Source of the DNA: Neodontobutis hainanensis
Taxonomy: Eukaryota; Chordata; Actinopteri; Gobiiformes; Odontobutidae
Direction of reading: 5' to 3'
Length of the DNA stretch: 64,000 bases
NCBI GenBank assembly: GCA_024349245.1
Contig: JALDNG010000008.1
Span: 3,359,501-3,423,500, forward strand
The notes under the pieces are model-generated. The model did not search any database and was not told the origin of the DNA. It saw only the letters and a list, made by a program, of their open reading frames with translations. Position numbers and translations under genes: made by a program. This document shows, piece by piece, positions 24,201 through 37,263 of the stretch; positions within the stretch are counted from its first letter, which is position 1; every line of letters begins with the position of its first letter.

Positions 24201-27200
24201 TAAACTGAGAGGCAGCCTAGAGTACAGACAAACCATTGCACGAAGGGGAATTTTATGTAAAAATTCTGAAGCCATCACGAAAAACAAGATACAGTAAGAA
24301 TCATGATTACCAGGAATAGAGTAATACTTTCTCACCATCTCTGGCCGTTTCTGGTCAATAACTTCCTCTCTGCGGAAACAATGACTCAGGATATGGTTGT
24401 CTGACTGACACATGGCCTGAGCAGAAAACAAATCACATATTACAGTTGCACAATTCAGTTTTCTTGTCAAGATGGACCTGACTTTACCTCTTTCAAGTTC
24501 CTACTCAGTAAATCATTATTCTTGTCCAAAAAACCTGAAACAGGCCAGTTTGTAAAGACATAGATAATAGTGTAGCATACATTTGCATAAGTAAAATAGC
24601 TGATACCATTAACATTGTAGTTGACCTCTCCAGCGTAATGAAGCAGTCTGAACTCCTCCCTACTCATTACTCGACGTGTTTTCCCATTGGCCAACTTGTG
24701 ACTATATATAAAATGTGTAGAGCATAATGTTATAATTTGATTTTAGTATGGGCTGGTTTTGAGTATCATAACACTTACGTGACAAAATGAGGATGGCCAC
24801 CAAGTGTGTCCTCCAGTTTCTCCAGAAACGAAATGTCACATGTCTCTCCAGGTCTTAAACACTCTTCGTTCTGGAAGTCAGTCCCACCATTACTTCACTT
24901 ACAACATTATCTATGGCTCGTGTAAAAACAAAAACAATAATGCAATAAATAGTGGTCACCAAAATGGAGATGATGCCTTTGTGCTTTTCCTCTATAAGGT
25001 CACAAATGATCTTGTTGTCAAAATACTGCACTGGTTCCCACTGAAAAAACAAAAAACACACATATACAAAATTATTTAAAACATCATCTACAAATATATA
25101 CTGTTTTTAAGCTTAATACAACACTCTTTAAGGCACTTACTGCAATCCCCTCTGTCTCATACTCCTCTTGCTCTGATCTGAGAGTGAGCTCAATAAAAAG
25201 CTGCTGCAGCTTCTCATTGCAGTAGTTAATGCAGAACTGCTCAAAACTATGAACAGAAATGAATGAGGCTGTGCTGTAGCTAACTTGAGCATCATCAACA
25301 CAATAGTGGTACACAGATACCTGTTGTGCTGCAACACCTCAAAGCCGTAAATGTCTAGCAGCCCTATTAACGTGGATGCTTTGCTGCTGTGGTAAATATC
25401 CTCCTGTTTGTGACAAACATTTTGAATGATTAACTAGCCAATAAGACCAGCATTGTATTTCTTATCCAAGTCCATTTCCAGAATTTTACCTTGACAGCTA
25501 GTGATTGGTTGATCTTCTCTACCAACCAGGTGAAGGTGCGGCCATACACAGCCTTAGCTAAGGCATCCCGAGCCGACACTGCCTGCTCCAAACTTAAAGG
25601 GCTGATCATCTGGAAGATTAAGAGTAAACAATTTAGCTCAGCACACACATTAGATGTGAAAATATGAGAAAAGAGGACAAACACACCTCTTCTCCTTTGG
25701 CCGTAAGTTTCTTGTGAGTGAGCGCCTCCCCCAGGGCCAAGCCATCAACTTCCAGCAGCTGCAAAACAACACATCTGTTCTCAGCTCAGGATTTTGCACA
25801 TTTTTGAGGATCCATTAATACTGGTGGGACTATTGACCTTCACCAAATTTGTAATCTGCGTCTCAGTGGTAATATGAGTTTCTCCTTCCTCCCCTTCCCG
25901 AAACTGTGTGTTCCCGAGATGAAGAATGCTGGCGATGATATTCAGCAGTTTCTGCGGTTGGAGACAAGAAAAAATGTTAAAAAACAATATAACTGAATAC
26001 ATGTTTTAGCCATGTAACTGTCCTGAGGACATATTTATATAAATATATATATCATTATTATTTATTTATTTTCCCTATATTGTATTTGATGTAAGCTGAT
26101 TAAGACTTTAAAATGTTCATACCTAGGGTTTCAAGGCAAATAGAGACAAGACAAGACATTTATTTTTAAATAGAGTCTATAGTACTTACCTGCACCTCAT
26201 CATCAGTGAAGCCAATAACAGGCAGGGCATTCATGACAACTTTCCAGTTGTTCTTGTCGCTGATGGAGCTTACTCTGGGACAATTGCCCTGAACAGTGAT
26301 TATGTATTAGATCAGATAAAGACAGTACATACATAACTTTTACCTGTCCACACTTACTTTGACTAGATACTGATAGTTCTGCGGGTTTCTTTCTAGGCCC
26401 AGGTTCTTTAGGAGCTCATCTCCTCCTCCTTCCAAAAGCTGATAAAATATGTGAAAGTTTCTCTCCCCATGGTTTTGGTGAACAACGCGAGACTTCTCCA
26501 AAAGGTAGTTTAGGATATGACCTCCAACTGGTGCCCCCTGGAAAAGGTAGCAGTTTTAAGAAAACATGAAACTCTTAAGACTGAGTCTGTTATTTTTACA
26601 ATGTTAAATAATCATAGGAACTATAGGCCATATAAAGTATATTAAGCCATATTCTTACCCTAAAATCAAACTGAATGTCCATATATTTTCCAAAGCGGCT
26701 TGAGTTGTCATTCCTAAGTGTTTTAGCATTGCCAAATGCCTGCAATATATGTGGTAAAAGGCATAAGAATTTTAATTCAATAATCTGTGGACTGAGATTT
26801 TATTTGACGTTCAGTACCTCCAGAACAGGGTTGGACTGTAGGAGACGGTCACCAAGAGTACCCATGCGGTCATTGGCAGGACAGCTGACAGCGTAGTACA
26901 GGAGGATTTTCTTGGACGCTTCTGTTTTGCCTGCTCCACTCTCACCTGATATGAGGATGCACTGGTCTTTCCTCTCAGTGTGCATTGCCCGGTACGTGTT
27001 GTCTGACAGTGCATAGCTGAAACAAAAGAGTAGAGTAGAGTTTTATTTATTGAATTTAAAATAGTATTGACACAATCCAACTTTATAAACAATTGTTGTT
27101 ATATTTTATTGTTATAAAAAAATATATATATACGTATATACTTTTGCGTTTGGCGTAACGTTATAATGTTTTTCTGTTTTGAGATTTAAGAACAATATAT

Positions 27201-27781
27201 TTACTATATAAACTTTTTAGTGAATATATTCAGATTGACTATTATTAAATTTATTCAATATAAAAGTGGCTGACGGCAGATCAAATAATTCTTCAAGTAA
27301 TTCTTTAAAAGAATAAATACTTAAATCTTTGCATGCATGAATGTTCTGTAAATACTAAATATATGCAAATGAAAACGTGGGCCATTGGAAGAAAAATGGC
27401 CGTGGCGTGACTCACATATGAGGTGATATCTCATAGAAGCTGACCCCTCGGTAGCGCTCCATCTGTTGTTTGGAGTATATCTCCAGCTCCTTGTATGGAT
27501 TCATTGACACCAACACAGAGCCAATGTATGTCTGGGCCAGAGGATTAGAAAGTCATACAACATTTAAATATGTGGCATCAACATAAATAACAACATATGT
27601 CCAACACCAATATATCCATTACATAGATTAGATTTTCCCTGAAGCGCCGCCGTAGGTTCTCTATGAAGGCTGCCTCACTGTTGTAGTTTTCCAAAAGAAC
27701 AAAGTCCTGTACCCCCACCCTGTCCCGGGCTGTCAGTGCGCTCTCCATCACAAGGCGCATTCTTCCTTCGACATCAACCTC
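21300..27781 (-). CDS. myo1h: unconventional class I myosin (MYO1H, close to MYO1C)
   Basis: Single-headed, membrane-linked actin motor. Exons: 27623-27781, 27416-27531, 26818-27016, 26659-26739, 26358-26537, 26190-26288, 25838-25951, 25687-25758, 25490-25609, 25321-25403, 25141-25246, 24960-25040, 24779-24870, 24607-24701, 24488-24534, 24336-24416, 24111-24216, 23787-23904, 23586-23699, 23385-23461, 23226-23294, 23022-23106, 22781-22940, 22625-22708, 22466-22559, 22293-22348, 22087-22222, 21772-21842, 21601-21698, 21425-21524, 21300-21326. From ATG 27760: 3099 nt, 1032 aa. P-loop GESGAGKT at 109-116, switch I NDNSSRFGK, switch II LLDIYGFE, two IQ motifs (exons 23226-23294 and 23022-23106), then a TH1 tail. 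WHGPPADGV, ASKKIL, EEKHKGIISIL and KIKQKIDYNALRG favour MYO1H over MYO1C, while the N-terminus MESALTARDRVGVQDF is MYO1C-like. The frame stays open upstream of ATG 27760 to an acceptor at 27781/27782, so an upstream first exon is likely but was not found. Confidence 0.93.
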
Positions 27782-27783
27782 CT

Positions 27784-29156
27784 AAAAAGACAAACACAGG
27801 TTAGAGAACATCTGCATCTGAAAGATTATCTTATATGATGGGTGTAATGACACTTTGTTGACAAGCAGGGGGCAGACATGTCCCGAGCATTTGTCCCAAC
27901 ATTTCCTCACATCTGCTTCATTTCTTGGAGATAAGTAATATGATACATGAACATACCTATAGTTTCCCGATAGCATAAGAAAATATCTTCAGAGTTTGTA
28001 CAAATAAAACTCCATCAGTAGTCAAGCAAAACATGTTTGTACACTGTTGTTTTTGTTGTGTACTAAGAATCACACTGAAGTTCCACCAAGCCTTGCCAAC
28101 ATTAAACAATAGAGACATTGCTTAAAAATCTCAATAATAAACAGATAGGGCTGACTCTGTGTTACATAATAGTGAGATATGACTATTATGATGTCTATAC
28201 AGCACACACAGCTTTTTATCACCAGACAGACTTAGAGAAATTGCAATAGAAAAGTATGTTTATATGTCAACCTCAAGTGACATTGCATTGGCAGTGCAGA
28301 CATTGCACACATAAAGCTACTCATGCACACCTATCCCCAAAGATCAAAATGAAAGTATTCAATACTTACAGATATTTTTCAAACCAAAGCTGTATGTAGC
28401 CTGAAGTATAAGCTGAATCACATAAGGCTTTCAATCTCAAAGATTAAATTGTGAGAACAAAACTATAAAGCAGCAGTGAAAAACAAGCACAGAGAGGAAC
28501 TAAGAGGCCAGGCCTCGACAGGACGCCTGCATGTGTTCAGTGCAAAAGGTTCTCAGGGGTCTCATTTGGCCGTTTAATGCTGGTATAGGTCATTATCTCT
28601 GAATACTAGATGCAGGAAAATCCATTAAACACACAAAAGGACAACAGTGGAAGATAGCCAAGAAATGAGACCAAAGGAAGGTCAAGACCACTTCCACTGC
28701 AGCCACTCCTCCCTCCCTAACCTCACAGCATTGTTCTCCCACTGCAGCAGGTAGGCTTCTTACAGATAGCACTTACAGATCATAGTCAGATTTTCCAAAG
28801 GATGCAGCTTAGGAATGTTCGGGTCAGGTTTTGGCCAAGTGCTTAGTGAACACTCAAGCTTTTATCCAGCATGTCTGCTTCTATGAGGGTTTCTATAACC
28901 AGTTCTGTGAAAATGCGTTTTCACTTATATTAATGGATATTAATCAAAATACTGTTAGACCATGCCAATTGAATAAACAGACAGTTAGTGATGAATATAA
29001 AATGTTCATTATGTTTATAAAATAAGGATTGTGTGCCGTAATACACTTGTTACACACACCAGCGTGTAAAAACTGATGAGTTACCCAGCAGTGCCTGGAT
29101 TGATTTATTTTCTGAACATAAGTATAGTACAGTATAATTGTTTATTTTTTCTATCT
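27784..29156. other. upstream region of the myosin gene, no exon assigned
   Basis: Probably intron or promoter of the minus-strand myosin, because its first visible exon begins at a splice acceptor. I could not identify the upstream exon. No repeat or other gene is recognised here. Confidence 0.4.

Positions 29157-29234
<78 letters not shown>
29157..29234. repeat. (TG)n microsatellite, about 38 units
   Basis: Nearly pure TG dinucleotide run of about 76 nt. It directly abuts the left side of the Tc1 relic and produces spurious Cys-Val and Thr-His ORFs. Confidence 0.98.
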
Positions 29235-30280
29235 GTATTTATATTGGAGATTTGTGGGATGCACATCCAGGGCACAAAGCTCCCGTTCCACCACATCCCA
29301 AAGATGCTCTATTGGGTTGAGATCTGGTGATTGTGGGGGCCATTTTAGTTCAGTGAACTCATTGTCATGTTCAAGAAACCAATTCAAGCTTTGTGACATG
29401 GTGACTTATCCAGCTGGAAGTAGCCATCAGAGGATGGGTACATGGTGGTCATAAAGGGATGGACATGGTCAGAAACAATGCTCAGTTAGGCCGTGGCATT
29501 TAAACGATGCCCAATTGGCACTAAGGGGCCTAAAGTGTGCCAAAAAAACATCCCCCACACCATTACACCACCACCACCAGCCTGCACAGAGGTAACAAGG
29601 CATGATGGATCCATGTTCTCATTGTGTTTACATCAAATTCTGACTCTACCATCTGAATGTCTCAACAGAAATTGAGACTCATCAGAACAGGCAACATTTT
29701 TCCAGTCTTCAGCTGTCCAATTTTGGTGAGGTTGTGCAAATTGTAGCCTCTTTTTCCTATTCGTAGTGGTACCTGGTGGGGTCTTCTGCTGCTGTAGCCC
29801 ATCCGCCTCAAGGTTTGTGTGTGTTGTGGCTTCACAAATGCTTTGCTGCATAACTCAGTTGCAACGAGTGGTTATTTCAGTCAAAGTTGCTCTTCTATCA
29901 GCTTGAATCAATTGGCTCATTCTCCTCTGACCTCTAGCATCAACAAGGTCTTTTTGCCCACTGGACTGCCGCATACTGGATGTTCTTCCCTTTTCACGCC
30001 ATTCTTTGTAAACACTAGAAATGGTTGTGCATGAAAATCCCAGTAACTGAGCAGATTGTGAAATACTCAGACCGGCCCGTCTGGCACCAACAACCATGCC
30101 ACGCTCAAAATTGCTTAAATCATCTTTCTTTTCCATTCTGACATTCAGTTTGGAGTTCAGGAGATTGTCTTGACCAGGACCACACCCCTAAATGCACTGA
30201 AGCAACTGCCATGTGATTGGTTGATTAGATTCTTGCATTAATGAGATATTGAACAGGTGTTCCTGTGAGTGTATTTGTAT
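29235..30280 (-). mobile_element. Tc1-like DNA transposon, inactive
   Basis: Minus-strand transposase pieces in the right order but different frames. N-terminal helix-turn-helix region at 29855-30136 (KKDDLSNFERGMVVGARRAG, AQLLGFSCTTISSVYKEWRE). Middle DDE region at 29633-29851 (NWTAEDWKNVACSDESQFLL). C-terminal catalytic part at 29235-29399 (WPPQSPDLNPIEHLWDVVER). Frame changes make it non-functional. The right end (ACAGGTGTTCCTGTGAGTGTA, near 30254) looks like a terminal repeat. The left terminal repeat is missing, with (TG)n in its place. Confidence 0.9.
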
Positions 30281-30289
30281 ATTAATAAT

Positions 30290-33200
30290 TGTGTCTATGA
30301 AAATACAAGTTGTAGAGTAGCTGTAAAACGTTTTCCTTTTAAGTTTCTGCAGCTGGGTTACTTTACAGGCTGCAGGTTAAGGAAAGAGACTTATCTTGGA
30401 TATAATGTGATCCTTGTGATATGGTTTTTGTTCCCAACTGAGCTACAGTACTTTATGTTGGATTTACTGTGACTGGCTCAAAATTGAAGTGTAATCTTTA
30501 GGTTTGTAGGTTCAGTTAAGCGAACAAGCAAAGGAAGAAGAGTTGCTTTCTTCTTCTACCAGTGGGACTTGGCTCCTGGCCCCATGACTAAGCTCTGTTG
30601 GGCCAAATACATGTGGATTGTCTTCCTTATATGGCCTGCCCAACTGCTCTGTCCTGGGGTTAGCTGCTCCAGTACCACAGCTGGCTCTCAAGCACTCGTG
30701 CCAGTATGATGGAAAAATATCTACTCTGGAGAGCTTAGGGCTGCTCTGCTTAATTAAAACCCCAAGCCTGAGTCATAAGACATAAAAACCTCTGAATGAG
30801 TCATTGGTTCCCTTTTCTGTTGGGCTATGTGTAATGTATCAGCCTTTAGAAGCATGCAAAAATTCAATTTGAACAAAACAAACCTTAGTATCTTACCCTG
30901 GCTTGGTACCTCATCCTGTCCTTTTGTTGTGGTGATAGGGACAAAGTGGTGTGGCACTCCTCCTCCTGTGTCAGTCACACTCCTAAACAGTCTCCGTCCA
31001 TCAACTTGTTCACACAAATGAAATCACTTCTCTCCAAACTTTCTTTAAGCCTTCATTTACTTGCTCCACGTCTTTTCTTCTCTCTGCCTGAGCACCCTGT
31101 GAGCACAAAGCACAAGCTCCAAAAACACAGAATCTTGTTTACACCTTCAATTCATCTTCACCCTCCTTCCTTTTAAACTATACAGTACAAAATAAGGGCA
31201 GGAACTCCTCTCACACGTCACATGCTTAAGAAAGTCCAGGGAAAGTATGCTGTTGGATTGTGTAGGAGAGAAAAAAGGAAAGCCTGAGAGTTGGAAGGAC
31301 TTGGAAAATATTGCTAAGAGTCCCAAACTACAAACATATAATCACTGCGCAGCTCAAGCAAATAAAAGAAAACATTATGAGACCCTTGCACATTCTTTCA
31401 TTGCCTCCCTCCCTTTTTAGTTTGTTCCCTCCCTTTTCTTTCACAAGCTCAGACAGATTCAACTGGGATGAGAGTTTATGGAAATGTTTTACCAGCAAGG
31501 CTCCGCAGCTAACTACTGCAAAGAAACATATACAAAGACATCAAATATCTGTTCTTGAGCTGTTTATGTTACATTAAAATACACTACGCACTTTTAGAAT
31601 ATGAAGCGTGGGATACTAACGCTATCATCTAAAGTTTCCATTCTTTCTGGGGCTTCTGTTGAGTGCTGCCAAAACCTGAGTAAACAGTGCCCTCCTCTGG
31701 TTACCCTTTCTTGACTTTCCTCTCACCCCATTTCGCCTCAGTCTGTCTCCATGCCTTGCCAGCGTCATCAAATATCCAAGACTGAGGAATCTGAATAATG
31801 TCAGCCAGATGGAGTAAGTCTCTCATACTGTTCGTCAACCGCTTACTCTCTCAAAGGGTTTAGTAAACTTCTTGTGAAAATAGAAACGTACTGAGAATGC
31901 CCCATTCTTTAAAGAAATATGGACCATTGTCTCAACTGTTTTCCCTCACTAAAATAATCACTTCAGTTTTCTCACAGCATGTGCCTGATTTTAATCCTTT
32001 AGTCAAACTGTCCTACACAAACTGATCAGTCACTACAGCTTCCTTTAGTCTAAGAAATCAGAATAAACCCAAAACAATGAAATCCTACTTGGTAAGTTAT
32101 TTGCTATAGAAAAGTGGATCAAAGCTGAATGGACGGTATTATAGCGTTCCCTATCAATGTCACACTGGGCTAAGGAAATGTCTATGAAGTTTATTGTACA
32201 CCAGGATGCAATGTATTCTGGGTCAAATGACTCTAACCAGCATTTGAAAGCATGCAAAACGATTGTCCCTTGTGTTGTTTCTGATGTGTGTGTGCCGAGT
32301 ATTTAAATGTAAGATTATTTGAGTGAGTATACAAGTACAGCAAGTGGAGCAAAATGATACCTCACTGAAAGCATTTCACAAGTCTCATTTAGTCAGATTT
32401 GTAACTAAAATAAGTGAATAATATTGCTTATTCACTTTCTTTTAAGACTTCAAGACAATTGTGTCACAACAAGCACCAACTAACACGTCTGGCATAAATA
32501 TACAAGCTCATAAAAAAAATTATTATATCAAAAATACATTATAATCTTAGAGGGTGCATCTTCGTTACCTCTGTGTTGTGCCAATTTTTTACTGGGTTGT
32601 TTTTTTTCCCAATTAGTGTTGCACTCTTTGTCCGGCAGTTCCTGTAAGTGGCGTTTCCTTCCTTATAATTTCCTTCAGGATCATTTACTTCAAACTTCAC
32701 TGTGAACAAAAGTGTGGCTGCTTTACTTTTGCTTCTTTATCTCATGACTGCAGCTGGTCTTTACTGTATTCTATCTTTAATAAACTAAAACGTTGAGATC
32801 GTCCATGTTTGTGTATAAAAAAACTCATGCTACTGCAATATCTTTATTCCGCACTGTAGCTTGACTTCAATTTAAAATAACGGTATTAAAACTTGATCTA
32901 ACAGTCTCATACATAAACCATATCCAGATTTCCTCCTACATTAGAATAGAGCTTGAATGTGTACAACACCTAACTACCTAAAAATGTTTCCATTTTAAAT
33001 AACAATGAATCATAGCGAAGTGATGACTTATTTAGAGCTGGGAGTGGGCAGTTTTTCTTCCCTGCTTGGTTTCCCTGTTTTCCACTCGCTGTCTGTTTTG
33101 CTCTCTCTGTCACTATGCTCTCGTCATCATAGATTTTACTTGCACTACACACTACAGTATATTTTGTCATCTTTTCCTTCGCTGCTTAAGCCAGTATTTA

Positions 33201-35200
33201 ACGCTTTAATGCAGCTATATATCCAAAAAAACTTTAATAAAGGAAGGTTGCTTAAGTTACCTAACCTAGTCCGATCTATATTGTCTTTGAGGCACCATTT
33301 CCCACCCAGTGTCCATCTGCTCTGCCTGTCACCCCACAGTAACCTCTACAGCCTCTCATGCTTCAGATTACTGTTACACCACAGAAGATATAAAATGTTA
33401 CGTGAACAATGAAAAAAAAAAGTGCTGAAAGGCTTTCTACATTTAGCCTACATGTTTGAAGGAAAGTACATACGCAAAGTAAATATGCAGTGATGTTTTA
33501 CAGCCAGTGAAAGCAGGCATGGAGAGCAGTGTAACCTATACGTGAGCACTGATACAATAGCAAACATATTGTGCTACATTATCATGGGTCAGTGCCTCTT
33601 GACGATGTGTATAGGCTTAGGGCTCTGCCTAGTGGTAGTGATATCAATTACACTGCACTGGCACAGCCTTTTACTGAAGAATGGAAGTATTAATATAACG
33701 TTTAGGATAAAACCTGAAAAAGTGGCCTCATATTATGATTATAACTGATACATAAGGAAACATTTTCTTGACTGCATAAATATAAAAGTTTAAATAAGCT
33801 TGTTGATTTAGATTTTAACCACAAAACATATCATCGTTAATATGATGCATAATTATAGCTTCCAGTACCAGTGTAAAACAAAATCCACCCACACCTAACA
33901 TTTAAATGCCACAGAGCTACAATTAAGGGAAATTAAATTACATGTTAAATTGCCTACAAATGCCCCTGCACGGCCTTGAGTATATTTTACACTAATAGTA
34001 AGAAAACAGACTGAGTGTACAGTTAAATTATCAGTGTGCATACCTCCTTTCAAAGTTGCATGGTTTGTCTCTCTGTACAGTTCAGCTCTATCCTTTCCCA
34101 GTGGCAGATACCCTTACTAAATAACTTCACCTTGATCCTGTAGACATACTAATAAAAATGAAGGGAAAACGCGGAGGATCGTAAAGCGTTCAAACTTAAT
34201 ACTGACATGACACGGTAGATAAATCCACCAGGAGGCAGCAACGGTACAGTTTGGTCTGGCCTAAAGTAAAGATGAGGCTGAAAGGACAGGGATGGTTGGT
34301 GGTGATAAATGAGATGAGAGAACTAGACTGATCTGATGTTTCTGCTAAATATGCCAAACACAAACAGTTAGTGTGATTGTTTTAAACAAGTTCATTAATT
34401 AATTTAGGTTAATAATTTTTTTAGGTTATGTTTAACTGATTTTGGCTTTTGGATTATTAAAAAATCTGTGTACATTTAGTAATAACAAATCTTGAAATAT
34501 ATAATCAAATATAAAATACTTCTGACAACAGATACATTTCTTTTGCAGTATAAGTTGTTGAAACTTAAGTTTCACTCAGATCCCGGCAGAATTTAATGGT
34601 TGTCTAGCTAGCCAACAGTTAGCGTTAAGTAAGTTAAGTTAGTTAATAAAATTAAGCATGTTACCTAGTAACTAGTACCCAATCAGCTAGCTAATATTAC
34701 TGGCTATTTAAAAGATGAATACTGTCTTATACCAAGGTCTATTTCAGTGTTGGATAGACATAACCTTTTTATTATAACTTCAGTAAGCAATTTTAGTGAA
34801 AACGGCCACCATTTGGCGCCATTACCGTCAGACATTTAGCCATAGGCTACAGCTAAACTTCTCTAAACAAAATAAAATAACTTTTAGTTGATGCAATTCA
34901 ACTTTTTATAACAACGATTAGTAGCCTAACTGTTAGAGTAGTAAAACATGTTTAAGTTACATACCACAGACCCACCTGTCAAATGGCCACTGTGGGGTTT
35001 TGTGTGCTACACTGCTGTTTTCATGCTGCGTTGATTATCTTATTTAACGTTAAATTAGGATGATTTATTGAGTATTATTGAATCCCCTATTTGTGTGTCT
35101 GTGCTTGATTTTTATTTAAGAGATATACAGTAAATGACCGCAAAGGTCTATCTAGTGCCTTGACATTTTAAGTTTAAAATCTTTGGGCCATGTGAGAACT
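30290..35200. other. gene-free spacer
   Basis: No recognisable protein, RNA gene or mobile element. The longest ORF (33005-33412, plus) has no family resemblance and no coding context. The region separates the divergent myosin (minus) and arhgap35 (plus) genes and may hold regulatory DNA that cannot be recognised from one sequence. Confidence 0.5.
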
Positions 35201-35218
35201 GTATGAAATGCAGACACA

Positions 35219-35943
35219 GTGTTAACCATGAGTGAGCCCCGCGCTGCTTGCTGCAGTAGTGTGAGGGCGCCGCTGGGTGAGTCCCTCTCTCCGCTGCCTC
35301 TGTCTCCACAGCTCCCTTTTCCCAAAGAAAAGAAGAGGAGAACTAGGTCCGGGGAGGAGGGCCGACACCGCCGCCATTATCGGAAAGCTGGCAGAAATAC
35401 CACTTTCACACACGCAGTCTGCTGAGAAATTGACCGGGAGATGAAGCGTCTTTGTAGCAGTAATAGCGTGTTATTTGAGACAAAACACTACAGCTATTGC
35501 AACGAAGTCAGCGTTGTTTCGTGTATGACACCGGCCCTGCATTATGTGGCCACAACAATGGACAGAATAATTATTGAAAAAGCAACGTGGTGAACCGCGT
35601 AGAGGACGGATAAGTAGATTTTTTTTTTACGCCTGAATTTCTCAAGAGGAAAAAGCCTTAGCTTAACAACGCCAGATTGTTTAATTTTGGTACATTTATG
35701 CTTGCTTTGCCTTAAATTGTAAAGAAAGAAAGCGGCAGGGCTGAACAAGGGACACAGGCATGGACAAGGGATATTTAAATGAAGTTACCCAGTCGCTCAA
35801 GTTGTAGTGATCTCAGTATTGTGAGTGGGAATAAAGGGGAGATATAGTGCAGTCTGCGGTTTTATGCTTGTGCACATCAGGCGGCGAGGGCTGCGGCAAG
35901 AGCTGGCCTGACAGATGCGAGAAGAGAAAGGAGAACTGCGCTG
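35219..35943 (+). promoter_or_regulatory. GC-rich promoter and non-coding first exon of arhgap35
   Basis: Locally GC- and CpG-richer than its AT-rich surroundings, with a YY1-type motif on the minus strand (ATAATGGCGGCGG, around 35369-35381). A donor site GCGCTG|GTATGTA at 35943/35944 would end a 5' non-coding exon. It would join the acceptor CCCAG| at 37074/37075, which leads into the leader and coding exon. The exon's 5' end cannot be fixed from sequence alone. Confidence 0.5.
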
Positions 35944-37091
35944 GTATGTACGCTACACGCTCACTTCTTCTTTATTGGCTATTCCCCTCTGAAGTGCTAC
36001 ACCCTGCACCTCTGCCCGGATGAATTCCCTTTAATCAGTGTCGGCGTGGTAGGCGGACTAGGACTATCCCAGATTTAAGATGGGATTGTTTCATTTTGTA
36101 GACAGTGTGGCCTGGCGTGGTCAGTTCCTCTCAGTGCACCTTAATGTTAACTGGTAGTCCTTTGCACAATATCTACCTTTAGCAAATGTTATCAGATTAA
36201 AGAAGTTATGATGTTGAAATGACTTGAATTTGGACTCCAGTAAACTGTATTTGTCAATCAATGAGAGGGTCATGTTGTGTACTTGCTTGTTCATGTGGGT
36301 ACACAGGCCTAGCTCAACTGTGAAACGCTCATGTTGCGTTTGACCCTGTCAGAGCAGGGTGTTGCTAGTGTATCACCAGTCCATGACATGTCCTCCTTCT
36401 ATATTATTTTCGATATAACCATCAAGTTTCATTGGTTAATTTACAATTGTGCATGTTTTTGTGCTCAAATAGAGTGACATTACAGTTTATTGTAGCCACT
36501 GCAGAAATTAGAGTAGCCCACATTAATAGAAAGGTTTATGTAACCTGACTAAATGGGCTTTTCTCTTTATAGTCTTTAATTAATTCTGTATTTTGATTAT
36601 AAGAAATCTAATTGCTAGTAAGTCTAAACTATGAAATGAAAGAAGATAAGAAAAGAAGACAGAAATGGTGATAGTTGATATACTGATACTTATCACCCAG
36701 GGATCATCTGATACTTTCATTAAAAAAAAATCAATACATTGCGTTAGAGTCAACAGCAACATCCATCAAATATTAACTAAATAATATAACTTCTCTTCTA
36801 CATTTTGAAAGACCTTGTCTTGCTGCACACAAAATACTTTATTAGTGTATGCATATATAGTATGTGATTTAGAAAATGTATGGATTTTTCCTAACATTCC
36901 TATTGAACATTAGAAATATTTTCTGTAAGAATATATTTGTACATTGTACATTTTCTAATCACATGCTTTCATTAATAACCCTTACCTAGTCATATCAATT
37001 CACATTTGTTTTACTTTCTACTTAGAGTGAATTTTGGTTGACTTTTACTTTGTTTTTCATGTATTTTTTCCCAGGATCTGACTCCTAAGGA

Positions 37092-37263
37092 ATGACTTAA
37101 TGACTGCTGATATCACCCTGCTGCTATTTATTCAAACTGAAGCCCAGCAGAAGAATCTGAAATCTGATCTCTCCTGTGGATCAGCATCTGTATGGACACA
37201 CAATTCAGTGAACTCCTTTTATACAGTGCCTGTTCTGGCAGGATGAGTGTCTGGAGGCTGTAA
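37092..37263 (+). promoter_or_regulatory. chain of overlapping upstream ORFs in the arhgap35 leader
   Basis: uORF1 (ATG ACT TAA) at 37092-37100 shares its last A with the ATG of uORF2 (37100-37246, 48 codons, stop TGA). That stop overlaps ATG 37243 as ATGA. ATG 37243 begins a 6-codon frame ending TAA at 37261-37263, whose last A is the A of the main arhgap35 ATG (37263). A second ATG at 37192 is in the same frame and would give a 23-codon uORF. Each stop abuts the next start (TAATG, ATGA, TAATG), an arrangement that could allow termination-reinitiation. All lie in the same exon (from 37075) as the main ORF. Confidence 0.7.

Noticed and set aside
29076..29454. Cys-Val and Thr-His repeat ORFs
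   Set aside because: Products of the (TG)n microsatellite and the Tc1 relic, not genes.
33005..33412. 135-codon plus-strand ORF in the spacer
   Set aside because: Low-complexity Leu/Ser/His composition, no recognisable domain, no splice or promoter context.
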